Positions 11,497-21,973 of a DNA stretch of 64,000 nt are shown here, piece by piece (the first letter of the stretch is position 1; each line of letters starts with the position of its first letter). Below the pieces are notes generated by a model. It saw only the letters and a list, made by a program, of their open reading frames with translations. It was not told where the DNA came from and did no database searches. The position numbers and the translations under genes are program-made. The stretch is from Fagopyrum homotropicum (taxonomy: Eukaryota > Streptophyta > Magnoliopsida > Caryophyllales > Polygonaceae), in assembly GCA_033239125.1 (NCBI GenBank), contig BSWB01000001.1:22595501-22659500 (forward strand), read 5' to 3'.

Positions 11497-11624
11497 CTAC
11501 CCGTCTATAGTCCGGATTCCACAAACCCAATCTGAAATACAACATACTCACGACCCAACCTTCCATCTCACCGTTACCCAAATCACCTATCCTTGCCCTC
11601 ACGGACCCCAACCGGTGTGCCGCC

Positions 11625-12038
11625 ATGCAAACGGAATATAGTGCTTTAATTAAAAATGGGACATGGGAACTTGTTCCGAGGCCGTCTACTACTAACATTA
11701 TACGCTGCATGTGGCTTTTTAAACATAAGTTTGGGTCTGACGGCTCCCTTGAGAGGCATAAAGCACGATTGGTGGTTAACAACAAGTCACAACAGGTTGG
11801 TATTGACTGTAGTGAGACATTCAGTCCGGTTGTCAAGCCGGCTACTATTCGCATCGTCTTTAGTTTGGTCTTGTCTAGAGATTGTCCTATCCATCAGCTG
11901 GATGTGAAGAATGCTTTTCTCCACGGACATCTTCAGGAGACAGTTTACATGCACCAACCGCCCGGTTTTTGGTATGCTCGTTTTCCGGATCACGTGTGTT
12001 TGCTTCGCCGATCTCTATATGGTTTGAAGCAAGCCCCT
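11625..12038 (+). pseudogene. Copia reverse transcriptase, N-terminal half
   Basis: The conserved copia RT start is visible (EYSALIKNGTWELV, HKARLVV, FSPVVKPATIR, QLDVKNAFLHG, VYMHQPPGF, LYGLKQAP). The frame ends at 12038, where the gypsy LTR begins. The last five bases cccct (12034-12038) are the target-site copy; the coding frame resumes with HAWFHRF after the matching cccct at 62634-62638. Confidence 0.92.
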
Positions 12039-12720
12039 TGTAACATCCAAAATTTTTATTCCGGAGAGTGAGCGAGTTATCGACCTTTCCTCATGCGCGG
12101 CTCAGTTTTCCCGCAGGCACGAAATGCTGAGTAACGGGATTTTATTCCAAAATCCTGTTCCGACACCTCGATACCCACCTTTACCTTTTGGCCCCTTCGT
12201 TGCTAGCACCAAGAAGACAAGGAAAGTTCAACTAACCCCTTGTTCCGCTTCCCCTTGTTCAACCTCTCTCTCTCTCTCTCTCTCTCTTCACTCTGTTGTC
12301 ATTCACGTTAGTTTCTTCCACTTCTTTCTCTCTTGTGCTCTCTTCTCCTTCATCCTCCTTGGTGATCTCCTTGTGTGTGATGTCCAGCAAAGAAAAGAGT
12401 TGTAGATCTGGATTAGGGTAAGATCTTTTCTTCTTCCCCTACTTCATCTTCTTGCTTAAGCTTCAATGGTGGAAGCCATGGATTCACCTTGTTTCCATTC
12501 CTTTGGCTTGCATGTGTTTGGATCGAGTTTGGACTGTGTTGTATGATGATGTGGTGTGTGTGGAACATCTATGGTGGAGCAAGGAAGCTAGGAGACCTTC
12601 ACACATCAAGGAACCAACGAAGAAGCCCGTCGAAGATCGCCCTCTGGAGCTCGACCGCACCCGCGGTTGGACAGCGCCGTGGAGGCGGCCACTGCACCGA
12701 GCTGCAAGGGCCGCCAGCCT
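12039..12720 (+). repeat. Gypsy 5' LTR, piece 1
   Basis: It aligns with the 3' LTR start at 60601 (gagtgagcgagttatcgacc, gaaatgctgagtaacggg) with several percent differences. It includes a (CT)n tract at 12264-12287 that is about half as long as the 60825-60873 tract in the 3' LTR. It stops at agcct (12716-12720), where another element is inserted. Confidence 0.9.
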
Positions 12721-12877
12721 TGTTGAGGAAAAATGTGTATAAATTCCTAAAACATTATTTCATTTATTTTTCATGATATTTTAATTCGACCCTATTTTTT
12801 TATCCTCTTGATTCGAAATAATATTAATACAATATATTTAAGGGTTTTTATTAATTGGGTTGTACCCGTATTTTTAG

Positions 12878-13675
12878 GGTTGCCTATGTATCCCTTTAAA
12901 GAGAATCAAGCCTTACGTAGTTCAGTTGTTTTCATGCATCAGAGGATGTAATCTAGACCCACCTTCTATAAAGGGTTGCCTAAATATAACCCAACTATCA
13001 TTTGCATGGTTTACATTCCATTCATGCATCAAAGGGATAAGATTAAACCCACCTTCTATGAAGGGTTGTTTAACTCTTCTAACATCATGTGCTTGAGTAG
13101 AACATTTATTCATATTTATTATACTTTGGTATTTTATAGATTTTGAATCTTTAGTTTAGACTTTAATTTTATACGAAAGTTAGTGATCTGTTTTTAGTAT
13201 TTTAAATACATATGTTACATGGACTTTATTGTATTTTATTTATTTTGGGCGACTGAACTTGATACATATTTAATTTCGGACCAAGTTTCCTACGTAACTC
13301 ATAATCGAGTATCAAGTCTTTACGTAGTTCTGAAATTTATTTTTATTTTACTTTTAGACTTTATTTATATTTTCAAAGTCAATTTAATATGTGCGATTGG
13401 ACTCGACAATTTATAAGCCGAGATTCCTACGTAGTCTTTCTTGAAGACATCAAATCACGCTTAGTTCTTTTTCTTATTTGCTTTGGCTTTTTGTGTGATT
13501 AAATTCGATGAGCGAATGCTTTATATCGAGTTTAGAAAGTTTGGTGTTTTTGATTTTACGTCCAAAATTTGATTTAAAATATACTTTTACTTGGACGGGG
13601 CGACTGAATCCAATTTCATTTCATATCAGATTTCCTACGTAGCTCAAAATGAGCATAAAGTCATAACATAGTTCT
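12878..13675 (+). repeat. Four imperfect copies of a CCTACGTAG...ACGTAGTTC hairpin module
   Basis: Copies lie near 12882-12923, 13290-13331, 13418-13462 and 13631-13675. Each reads approximately tttCCTACGTAgctc, a short loop with gAATCAAGtc or gAgtATCAAGtc, then ttACGTAGTTC. The ACGTA core is self-complementary, and each copy can pair its two ACGTAG blocks. Three copies follow a cgactga- or cgactcg-type lead-in, so the unit is longer than the hairpin. Function unknown. Confidence 0.6.
12931..13073 (+). repeat. Two-copy tandem repeat, 90-bp period
   Basis: ttcatgcatcagagg... (12931) and ttcatgcatcaaagg... (13021) both continue into cccaccttctatRaaggg ttg, with about 85% agreement over some 53 bp. 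It lies between the first and second ACGTAG modules. Confidence 0.7.
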
Positions 13676-14539
13676 AACTATTATATAAACAAGATATTTA
13701 CTTGTTCTTGACCTTGAATTTGTGACCATTTTACAACAAAGTAAAAGTTAGGTCTATATAATAAACACTAACACCTTACATCCATGCAAAATTGCTTCTT
13801 TTCTTTTAAACTTATGAGTAACCCTTCTTGATAAGTTTCTCTCTTTTTTTTTTCATTAAAATAAATTGGTGATCAAAATTAATTTACACCCCCATTAAAA
13901 TATGATGTCTAATAATTTCACAATAACTAAGCTCATGGGTGAAGAACCATTTGCAAATATCTATTCAAGAAAATAAAAATATATATTTGTTTATCTCCTA
14001 ATATGTAAGAATAATTGAAATACTTATTTCTTTGTTTGTAGGATTCTTATAAACAAACTCTTGTTGAGATTTATTATCCTTCCAAATATTTTCAACACTA
14101 CTTCTTATATCATCATCCTCTTTTTATTTTTTATTTTCTCAGTCGTCCTCCTTCTTATTCCTTGTCTTTTCTTATTCTTTTTTTTAATTCTTATTTCTTA
14201 TCTTTTCTTCTCCTGTGTCTTTTTTTTTAAAAGTTTGTAATATTGATAGAAAGAATATACAGGGAGGGTCATACTAGACCATAACATAGAATCAAGTGAC
14301 CAAAAGGAGAGTTAAGGTATGTGTATGCCAAGGATCCTAGCCCAAGCGATCGTCTTAGAAGATCTGTCCTTCCATCGGATAGAGACGAAGTTTTTGGTGG
14401 CCGAATTAGCATTATGGGCGCAAGCAATAGGGTGAGTGAACTTATTGCGGTGAATGAGTTCGTTACGAGCTTTCCATATGTGGTAGATATAGCTAGTGAA
14501 GGCCGAGGTACGAGTGTGGGAGAGGAGATCTAGCTTTTG

Positions 14540-15477
14540 AGGAGGATAAGATCAGAGCAAGTGCCAGATCTTGGGGGTTTGTGGTGAAGTGGAGGGGAGT
14601 CTTAGCCAACCGAGGATGAGCTCACGAACAGCAGAGGAGAAACTACAGTGGTTAAGGAGGTGGTCTTCATTTTCCGGAAGGGATCCGCATAATTTTCAGG
14701 TGTCATCATGAACCACATTCCAGCAAAGGAGCTTCATAAGGGTAGACAACCGGTTGTGACTAGCTACCCAGGAGATGAAGCTACACTTGGGTATGTTAGT
14801 ACCGCCCCAGATGTGTCCAAGACGGTAGGAAGGGTTTGGGAGTCGGTCTTCCAGAATAGGTTATAGGCCGAAGAGGTAGAGAAGCAGGTGCTCGAGGTGA
14901 TGACATTGCTGAGAAAAAGGGATTGGTTACTAGAGGCAATGATCTCGTTGTGGATTTTGAGGATGGAGCACCAGGTGAAGCTGTGTTTGTAGTTGGTTGG
15001 ATAAGACCAGATGGAGATACCTTTGAGGATCTTATGGTGTACCCATGTAGCCCAGAGGTTGTTGGAGATGGCGTCATTGTCGATTTCGAAGAGGAGCTTT
15101 GAGATGCAAGCTTTGTTCCAAGCAAGAACCTCCTTGAAACCCAGCGATCGGGGTTGCAGATGGTCTTCCAAGCGATCGGGGCGCGTGGGCTAGAAGAACA
15201 ACCCGACGAGAGGAAGGAGCAAAGAAGACTCTTGATTTTGGAAATGATAGTGGGAGGGATGAGCAGGACAGAGCACCAGAAGTAGTTGATGGCCAGAAGG
15301 ATCAATTTTGATGATCTGAGAACGGCCAGCGGAGGAGAGACTTCTGGCGCTCCAGGAGTTGATTCTGTTTGTGATCTTTGTGATGAAAAGAGCGTAGTCA
15401 GAAATGTTTAGCCGCTTGCTTCCAATGGGGATGCCAAGGTAAGTGAACGGGAGGGAGCCTAGCTTTAAGCTTGTCAA
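14540..15477 (-). pseudogene. LINE ORF2 C-terminal part, zf-RVT region, frameshifted
   Basis: This continues the RT: LPFTYLGIPIG, a post-RT motif, is in one frame, while IAWKTICNP, LATWVHHKILKG-like and SAYNLFW segments follow in other frames. Several frameshifts and stops break it. The cysteine-histidine region expected at the end (zf-RVT) is only partly recognisable near 14600-14700. The remaining 300 bp to 14222 are 3' UTR and tail. Confidence 0.65.
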
Positions 15478-17783
15478 ACTAGCAAGGAGGTTACTCTCAG
15501 TAGGGCTAAGTCCATTGATGATGATAGAGGAGTTAGAGAGATTAAGGAAGAGCCCAGAGTAACGCCAAAATGGTTGAGGGTCTTGAGGAGAATGCTAATG
15601 GAACTGTGGTCACCGATGCAAAACAACAATAAATTGTCAGCGAAACAAAGGTGGGTGATGTAGGGAGAGGTGCACTTCGGGTGGATGTTGAAATCTGGCT
15701 GGGAGGTGTTAATGTGGATCATCGATGAAAGCACTTCCATCTCATTGACAAAGAGGGGAGGGGGGTGTGAGAGGGGGCATCCTTGTCTCAGGCCACGCGA
15801 ACCGTTGAAGAAGCCATGTAGGCTGCCATTTAGATTTATTGAGTAGGTGAGAGAGGTGATGCAAGCTTTGATCAGGTGGATGAAGGCGTCAAGATAACCC
15901 ATCCGCTTAAGGCAATTGAGGATGAACCGGTGATCAATAGAGTCGAAGGCTTTCGAGATGTCAACCTTGATAGCACATCTAAGGCAGACATGACATTGGC
16001 CATACTTTTTGAATATCTCGTTACAGATAAGGATGTTATGCTTTATAGATCTTCCTTTAACAAATGCGCCCTGGTAGTTGCCGATGATAGAAGGGAGAAT
16101 CGAGTTCAACTTTGCAGCGAGGATCTTGGCGATAACTTTGTATGAAATGTTGCAGCAAGAGATAGGGCGGTAGTCGGAAGGGTGTAAAGGGTTTTCTTTT
16201 TTTGCAATCACCGAGATGGATGTATGGTTCACTTGGTTAATAAGGTTCCTAGTCTCAAAGAAGTCAAGTATGACCTGCGTGAAAGCCTCACCAGTGATGG
16301 TCCAAGAGGCCTTGAAAAAGTGGGAGTTATAACCATCCGGTCCCGGTGCTTTGGAGTCGCCGATACCAAAGAGGGCCGACTTAGTGTCATCATGGGAGAT
16401 CTCATTGCATAGAGCAGCGACGGCGTCAGTAGAGATGGTAGGGAGAAAGCAGTCGGAGAAAATATTAAGGGGGTTGTGGGTGGTTATGGGGCAAAGAATC
16501 TTGGTGAAGTGGTTAATTAAGATAGTGGAGATCTCTTCCGGTTCAGTGGAGGGCCCATTTCTAAGATTTGCGGGATCGATGATGGTTTTTATGGAGTTAT
16601 AGGCTCGCCTTTGGGTAATGCTCTTGAAGAAGTATGAACTACATTGGTCTCCGAATTTTGTCCAGGAGATCTTTGAAAGCTGAGTGAGGGTGGATCGTAG
16701 GAGATCCAGTTCAGAGGGCAGTTGGAGGGAGGTGCTACGCTCAAGGGTGAGTAGTTGGGGGTCTTGGGGTGAGGCCTGTAGGCTAGTTTGGGTGTTGTTT
16801 AGGGTTTCTTTGAGGCCTTCAATGGAGGAGTAGAGCAACTCCAGTTTGGTACTTGGAAACTTTTTCAAGGTAGGTTTGAGAAGTTTGAGCTTGTGGATGA
16901 GGGAGAGCATGTTGCTGGAATTTGGGCTCAAGGTTGAAGGTGTGGAGAACAAAGCGTTTGAAATGGTGGGGATGAAATTTTCATGAGAAGTCCATGTGTT
17001 GTTGAAGAGGAATTGGCGCTTGGTGGGGGTTAGTTTAGAGTCAAGAAAGAGTAGGCTAGGAGAGTGGTCAGATATGAAAGGGTTGTCAAAGAAGGTTGTA
17101 GAGTTTGGCAAGAAGTTCGGCCATAAGGGATTTGTGACAATGTGGTCAAGCTTACACCAGATACGAGAGGAGATTTGCTTGTTGTTTCAGGTTAGTTTGC
17201 AGCCAGAGTAGTCGTGATCGACTAGGGAGAGGGATGAGAAACAATCTGCAAGTTCGGAGGAGTGGTGAGGAAGGTAGGAGTGGCATCCCGAGATCTTTTC
17301 ATCCGGGATAAGAATGGTGTTGAAGTCACCCATAAGGGACCAGAGGACGTTTTGGTTTAACAGCTTGATGGTGGTGAGGTTGTCCCAAAGTGGTTTGCGA
17401 TTTTCAGGGCGATTATGAGCATAAACAAAGGTGCATTCAAGGCTTGTGGGATGATTTGTGGATGTGTTAAGAGAGTGTTGGGGAAGGTTTATCTTGCAGT
17501 GAATGAATTGGTCATTTATAGCAATGGGGGTGAGAAGGAGAGAGTCAGGGTTCCACCAGACCCAGATCCGGCAAGGGAGGAGAGGGGTAACATTTGAGAC
17601 GTGACACCAGTGGGGAATGAGGGGGAGGATACTATCCATTTTGTCTTTCTTTATCTTTGTTTCGATGATAGCAATAACATCGAGACGATGGCGTTTAATC
17701 AGATCACGTACCACTTTCTGCTTGTTATGGTGGTTTAGACCTCTAACGTTCCATGCGCACATGTTAAGATTCATTTGGGGCAT
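15474..17783 (-). pseudogene. LINE ORF2: endonuclease and reverse transcriptase
   Basis: From about 17783 the frame reads MCAWNVRGLN, then AIIETK and SLMGDFN, the conserved APE-type endonuclease motifs; SDHSP follows after one in-frame TGA (17187-17189). The frame then stays open to 15474 through the RT domain: KAPGPDG, DISKAFDSIDH (motif A), LRQGCPLS and FADN at the catalytic site. FADN replaces the usual [FY]ADD, and the sequence after LRQG is disturbed, so this RT is probably inactive. Such proteins nick target DNA and copy the LINE RNA in place. Confidence 0.88.
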
Positions 17784-17924
17784 CTTTTGAAGGTGGGAGC
17801 ACCCTTGGTGCAAGCACAGGGGAGGGGAGGATTGATACGGGTTTTGGAAGAGGGTACATATTAGAGTGGGAGGTTGGCAAGTGTTTCGTGAGAGGGAGGT
17901 GGGATTGGTTTTCTCCTGTGTCTT

Positions 17925-18195
17925 CTTCTTTAGTTGACTTTTTTTTTCAGGGCTTTTTTTTTCTTCTTTTATTCTAACCCCCTCTAGAAGTTGAATTCTA
18001 CCAGCATATTTAATTGAAAATCAAAATCCTTTAGAAGGAAGGTATTTAAATATCTTTTTTTTTCCTTTTGCTTCTTTCCTTCCGTATATTGTCTTCTCTC
18101 TTTCCTGTTTATGCTTGTTTCTTCTTCTTTCATTAATCAATCAACCCGCCCTTGTTTCTCCTTTGTCTTCTACATGAGAAAGTTCTTTGTTTTTT
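17925..18195. other. Pyrimidine-rich sequence right of the LINE
   Basis: T/C-rich sequence of the host insertion with no coding signal. It ends in tttgttttttacag at 18186-18199, which resembles a plant 3' splice site just before the exon-like fragment. Confidence 0.4.
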
Positions 18196-18199
18196 ACAG

Positions 18200-18439
18200 A
18201 AGAAGATTGGTGCTTAGATGACCACGGGTATGACGGAAATATGATCCCGGAATTGGGTTGCAAGACAAGGGCTTTTCCTCCTCACTCTTGAAACGATGTC
18301 ATTGTATCGAAAGCAAACGGTTTTGTTGCAGCAGCGGAAGGCATCAAATCTGACGAACTATATGTTTTGAACCTGGACCCCAATATTGTCAATCACTTAC
18401 TGACTAGAGATCGCTCCTATATGTTCTTCAAACTTTGAG
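18200..18439 (+). pseudogene. Exon-like coding fragment of unknown gene
   Basis: After a polypyrimidine-AG (to 18199) one frame reads DDHGYDGNMIPELGCKTRAF, meets a single stop (TGA near 18289), then continues NGFVAAAEGIKSDELYVLNL and ends RDRSYMFF before a second TGA at about 18437. The low stop density and exon-like left border, in otherwise AT-rich non-coding DNA, suggest a captured host-gene piece. I do not recognise the family. Confidence 0.35.
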
Positions 18440-18651
18440 TATTCAAATACGAACAAGCAATTATCATTTATAGAGATTGCTTTCCGTTTGATTTTGGAAT
18501 TATATAGCGAGAATACCCATATGCTGAACCCATTGGAAAATTGGCCAGGAACACTATGGTGTACATTTGTGCATCCTGATTAACTTATTCAACATATTAA
18601 TACCCTTTTTTGCACAATTCAATTTTCCAACCATTACATTTTTGTCACGAT

Positions 18652-18985
18652 AACCAACTACGGGCTTAATGTAGAGATCAAAAGTAAATACTTTCAACCA
18701 ACTACGATTTCAATATAGCGATCGAAAGTAAGTAATTTCAACCAACTATTGAGTTTTGATGTAGCAAATGGAACCAACCCACATATATAGTGTTGCAACC
18801 TGCAGTAAACACATCCGGATCGACAACGAATATCGTAACGGTGGAATGCCTTTGCAGCGAAGGAATCAATTGAATCCAAGCAACCGCGTTTTTTTTATAG
18901 CGGGCGAAAGAAAGCACTTTCGAACCAACTACGAGTTTGGTGTAGCGACGAAAGTAATTACTTTCAATCAACTACAATGGAGGTG
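18652..18985 (+). repeat. 44-bp minisatellite-like units
   Basis: Units start aaccaactac at 18652, 18696, 18740 and 18923, then aatcaactac at 18966. The first spacings are exactly 44 bp. The body carries tgtagcgatcgaaagtaa, with a self-complementary cgatcg. The 183 bp between the third and fourth copies are degenerate. The array lies in the right half of the 12721-19746 insertion. Confidence 0.6.
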
Positions 18986-19746
18986 AAATTTGTCAATCCC
19001 AACCATGATGTTACAGGATCATCAATGTATTAACCATCCTAAAAGCATGGATCATACTCGTCCCTATAAAAGACTACAAAGTTTGATTAAGTACAATGAA
19101 AATATAGGACTAACCTGCATTTGAAATAAGAATTGAGAAGAATGAGCACAGAAGGAAGGATTTGATTACGGTGAAAGTAAACTCATATTGAAGTATGCGT
19201 GCTTTCAATGTAGAATTTGACTTTTCAATTAACTTAATTGACAAGAATCGATCGTAAACAAGTTTATCTTTAACACTTACTGAAATTTTTAATCAAAGAA
19301 AGTAAGATGTGCTATCTCCCGTATTCTGATGTTCTTTCTTCTATTTCTTTTCTTTTGTAGGCTTTTTTGTACTAGTCTATAGATTTGTGCCCATTCTTCA
19401 TCTCCTTTCAACAATAGACTCATTGTTTACATATAAGTATGATACCCGTCGGTTAACTTTTTCTGATCGGAAGTTATAAGTTAACTGCAAACAATAAAAC
19501 TGCAATCCTGAATTTCCAACTGTTCTCCTAGATTTTTTATTCTTTTATTTTTTAAATATTTGTTTGTTTTGTTTTTTTTTTCTTAAATTTTCATTTCTTT
19601 TACACCGAGTGAGTTAAAATGTGATTTATACATTTTGCATTATATATAACTCAACTTTCCTTTTTTATTCTTCGATCCTAGAAAATAATTATTTATTTAT
19701 TTATTATCTCATCAACAATAAATTTGTGAAATTTATGGCCAACACA
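18986..19746. other. AT-rich right end of the 12721-19746 insertion
   Basis: I see no coding signal here. The end gaaatttatggccaacaca would be an LTR-type terminus. Confidence 0.4.
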
Positions 19747-20157
19747 AGCTTGAGCCGTAAGCACGGCCCTCTGGGCCGCAGGGGCGGCTTCCCAGGCCAT
19801 AGGGGCGGCCACTGGCTCAGCCAGCCCTACCTTGCGGTCTTCTTCTCCTTTTCGCGGCTGCTCTTCCTTCTTTCGTGCCCGTGTCTTTGCCCGGTGAGTG
19901 CCCTCCCTTGAGTATATGTTCATATCTGATTCTTGGCTGTTGAGTATGATCATATGAGAGTAATTAGTAGGTTGTTGAGAGATCTCCTCATGAGTTGAGT
20001 GAGATGTGAGTATGATAGATTATCGGATGCGGTCCTAGAATGAGAGCCAAATGATCTTCTGTAGATCATTTGTGTAGAAGTCTAAGACTTTTATAGTTGA
20101 GCGAGTTTTGATACATATCTTCTTGTGAGCAGGCTATGGGCTTCTTCCCAAGGGAAG
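19747..20157 (+). repeat. Gypsy 5' LTR, piece 2
   Basis: It aligns with 61290-61797 of the 3' LTR (cttgcggtcttcttctcc, tgcccggtgagtgccctccc, tctaagactt). About 130 bp of the 3' LTR (around 61443-61570) are absent here. It ends ggaag (20153-20157), where a minus-strand Athila LTR begins. Confidence 0.9.
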
Positions 20158-21770
20158 TGTTCGCTCGAAAGTGTGTGTGTTAAAGTCTTAAATTTATATC
20201 TAGAACTTATGCAAAAGCGAACCCGCAGTGTACGGATCGGCGTAGTAAGGCAAGAAATTTCAAAGTCGAACTCAGGGATTTGGTGAGAATAAAATCAGTT
20301 CACAAGTAGTCGAGCAAGTAAAATATAGAAGCTTTGCAAGTAAAATTGGGAAAACAACAATCCTAAAGATCCGGATATCTTATTGTGGCAACCGATTCAA
20401 GATATTCTATAGATGTAAGGACAAAGTCGGGATTGCAAAGGTATAACTAATGTAAGGTTATGTACGGTGAAGTTCCAAAACCCTATATATCTCATCCAAG
20501 GACACTCTATAAAGGTTGTTGAGGCTACATTATAAAAAGGATCAAAGGATAAGAATTACTCTCAAATACCCATGCCCGAACCCAAGGAATCAAAGATAGG
20601 CCAAAACGGTTAAGGTTGTGACACTCGAAACCGAAATAGAGGATGTTGAGTCTCACTAATACTTAGGAAAGGCAAGCCAAGGCTAGGTTAAGGCAAATCT
20701 CTTAACTTTGGATTAAAGCAAAAGAAAAAACATACGACAGGGGAAAATCACGGTTAGTTCTTGAGAAAACACAGCCGTGGAACTCAAGAACAGACCGTGG
20801 AAAAGGTTTGTCGACGAAATTCTCACAACTCTCAGGATCCAATCTGTTTTGGTTCAATCTATCATCATCCAAGCCACAACTATCAACCTTTCACCTTAGA
20901 ATCGCTAAAGGGTTTAGCCAATAACCATCATTATCAAATCAAAAATCAAGTTTAAAGAGATAATAGATGAAAACCTCGAAAACTCAATAATAATCGAGAA
21001 CTCAATCTCAAATCTAAACAACAAATGTTTGTGTATAATGAATGCAGAAAAGGGAATAGAAATCCTCACAATAATCCTGAGAAACAATGAAGAACGGGAT
21101 GTCAATCCGTCTCCAATCGTAAACCCTAAGATATACTCAAAGTACACAATCTTCAAATCGCGTCCTTCTCGGGATCTTGATGAAAGTCGTCAATGCGCGG
21201 TCAAAATCAGGGTTAAAGCAGAGTCCAATGCAAGCGTGCCTTTTTCTCCTTTTTCCAGCTTTTTTTATAGATAAAAGTAGGGTTACGAGAAAAGCCCTAT
21301 AACTAATGTTGACGTGGCACAAATGACACGTGGCAACGTCAAGGAAATCATGGTCAAGTACAAAATTCCACGGCCGTGGTTTATGGCGTGGAACCTTCTG
21401 GTGCTCTTTAACGTCTCTTTCCATGATCTTGATGGTAGAACCAGGGTCGTGGAATCCATGGTTTGGCCGTGGAAGTTCAAATTCCTTCACGAAAGCTTTC
21501 TTTTCATCAATTTCTCTAATCATGCTCCTTCCTTAGCTCCTCCAAAGCAGCCTCTTGACATCTAGCATGATCAAATACTCCTTTCCTCTCATATATGCTC
21601 CAATTCAAACCTATATTCACCTAAAAACAAAACAAAGCCTGTGTAGATCTCTATATCGACAAAGTAGGTGAATGTGCTCACAATTCCTCAAACTCATATC
21701 CATGTACACAACAAAAGAGGAAAAACAATCAAAACAAGTGCCTAAAATATAGTCATATTTCATGCTATCA
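20158..21770 (-). repeat. 3' LTR of Athila Y(-)
   Basis: Read on the minus strand it starts tgatagcatg (21770) and ends gagcgaaca (20158). It matches the Y(+) 5' LTR at 41735-43337. It carries two clusters of the ccacggccgtgg-type palindrome, near 21340-21475 and 20755-20812. Confidence 0.88.
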
Positions 21771-21973
21771 AAATACCCCATACTTGTCACTTGCTTGTCC
21801 CCAAGCAAGGTTTTCAAAAGCTTAGAATATAAGGTTGAATGAAATATGAAGGCAAAAACAAAAACAATCTTTTTGGTAATGTGCTTCTAATCAATAGATC
21901 ATCCTCAAATTTTGCTTCATGTCGCCTTGAATACATTCATATACATGAACCAAAATATATAAAGCAAAGGAAA
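21771..21973 (-). other. Polypurine tract and 3' untranslated tail of Athila Y(-)
   Basis: The minus strand reads gcttggggacaagcaag, then aagtatggggtattt immediately before the 3' LTR. The same arrangement precedes the X2 3' LTR at 36600-36637. This marks the plus-strand priming tract. The region is cut at 21973 by X1. Confidence 0.75.

Larger units (their letters stand above)
14222..17910 (-). mobile_element. L1-type LINE, 5'-truncated
   Basis: A 14-bp target-site duplication, ttctcctgtgtctt, flanks it at 14208-14221 and 17911-17924. On the minus strand the unit ends in a poly-A tail, seen as the T run right after the left TSD. It holds endonuclease, RT and zf-RVT regions but no ORF1, so it is 5'-truncated, as is usual for LINEs. 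It sits inside the 12721-19746 insertion. Confidence 0.9.
12721..19746. mobile_element. TG...CA insertion, probably solo LTR or LARD-like, carrying a nested LINE
   Basis: The insert runs from tgttgaggaa to ccaacaca, flanked by agcct (12716-12720) and agctt (19747-19751), a 5-bp TSD with one mismatch. Removing it restores the gypsy LTR alignment (agcct then gagccg). Without the LINE it is about 3.3 kb. The TG...CA ends and 5-bp TSD suggest an LTR-type unit. I see no coding domain of its own and no internal primer site, so a long solo LTR or large non-autonomous derivative is the best guess. Confidence 0.6.

Noticed and set aside
12452..12742. ORF of about 90 codons in the gypsy 5' LTR with a similar ORF at 61044-61289 in the 3' LTR
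   Set aside because: The two LTRs are copies of each other, so shared open frames carry no independent evidence. The peptide resembles nothing I know and lies in LTR sequence.
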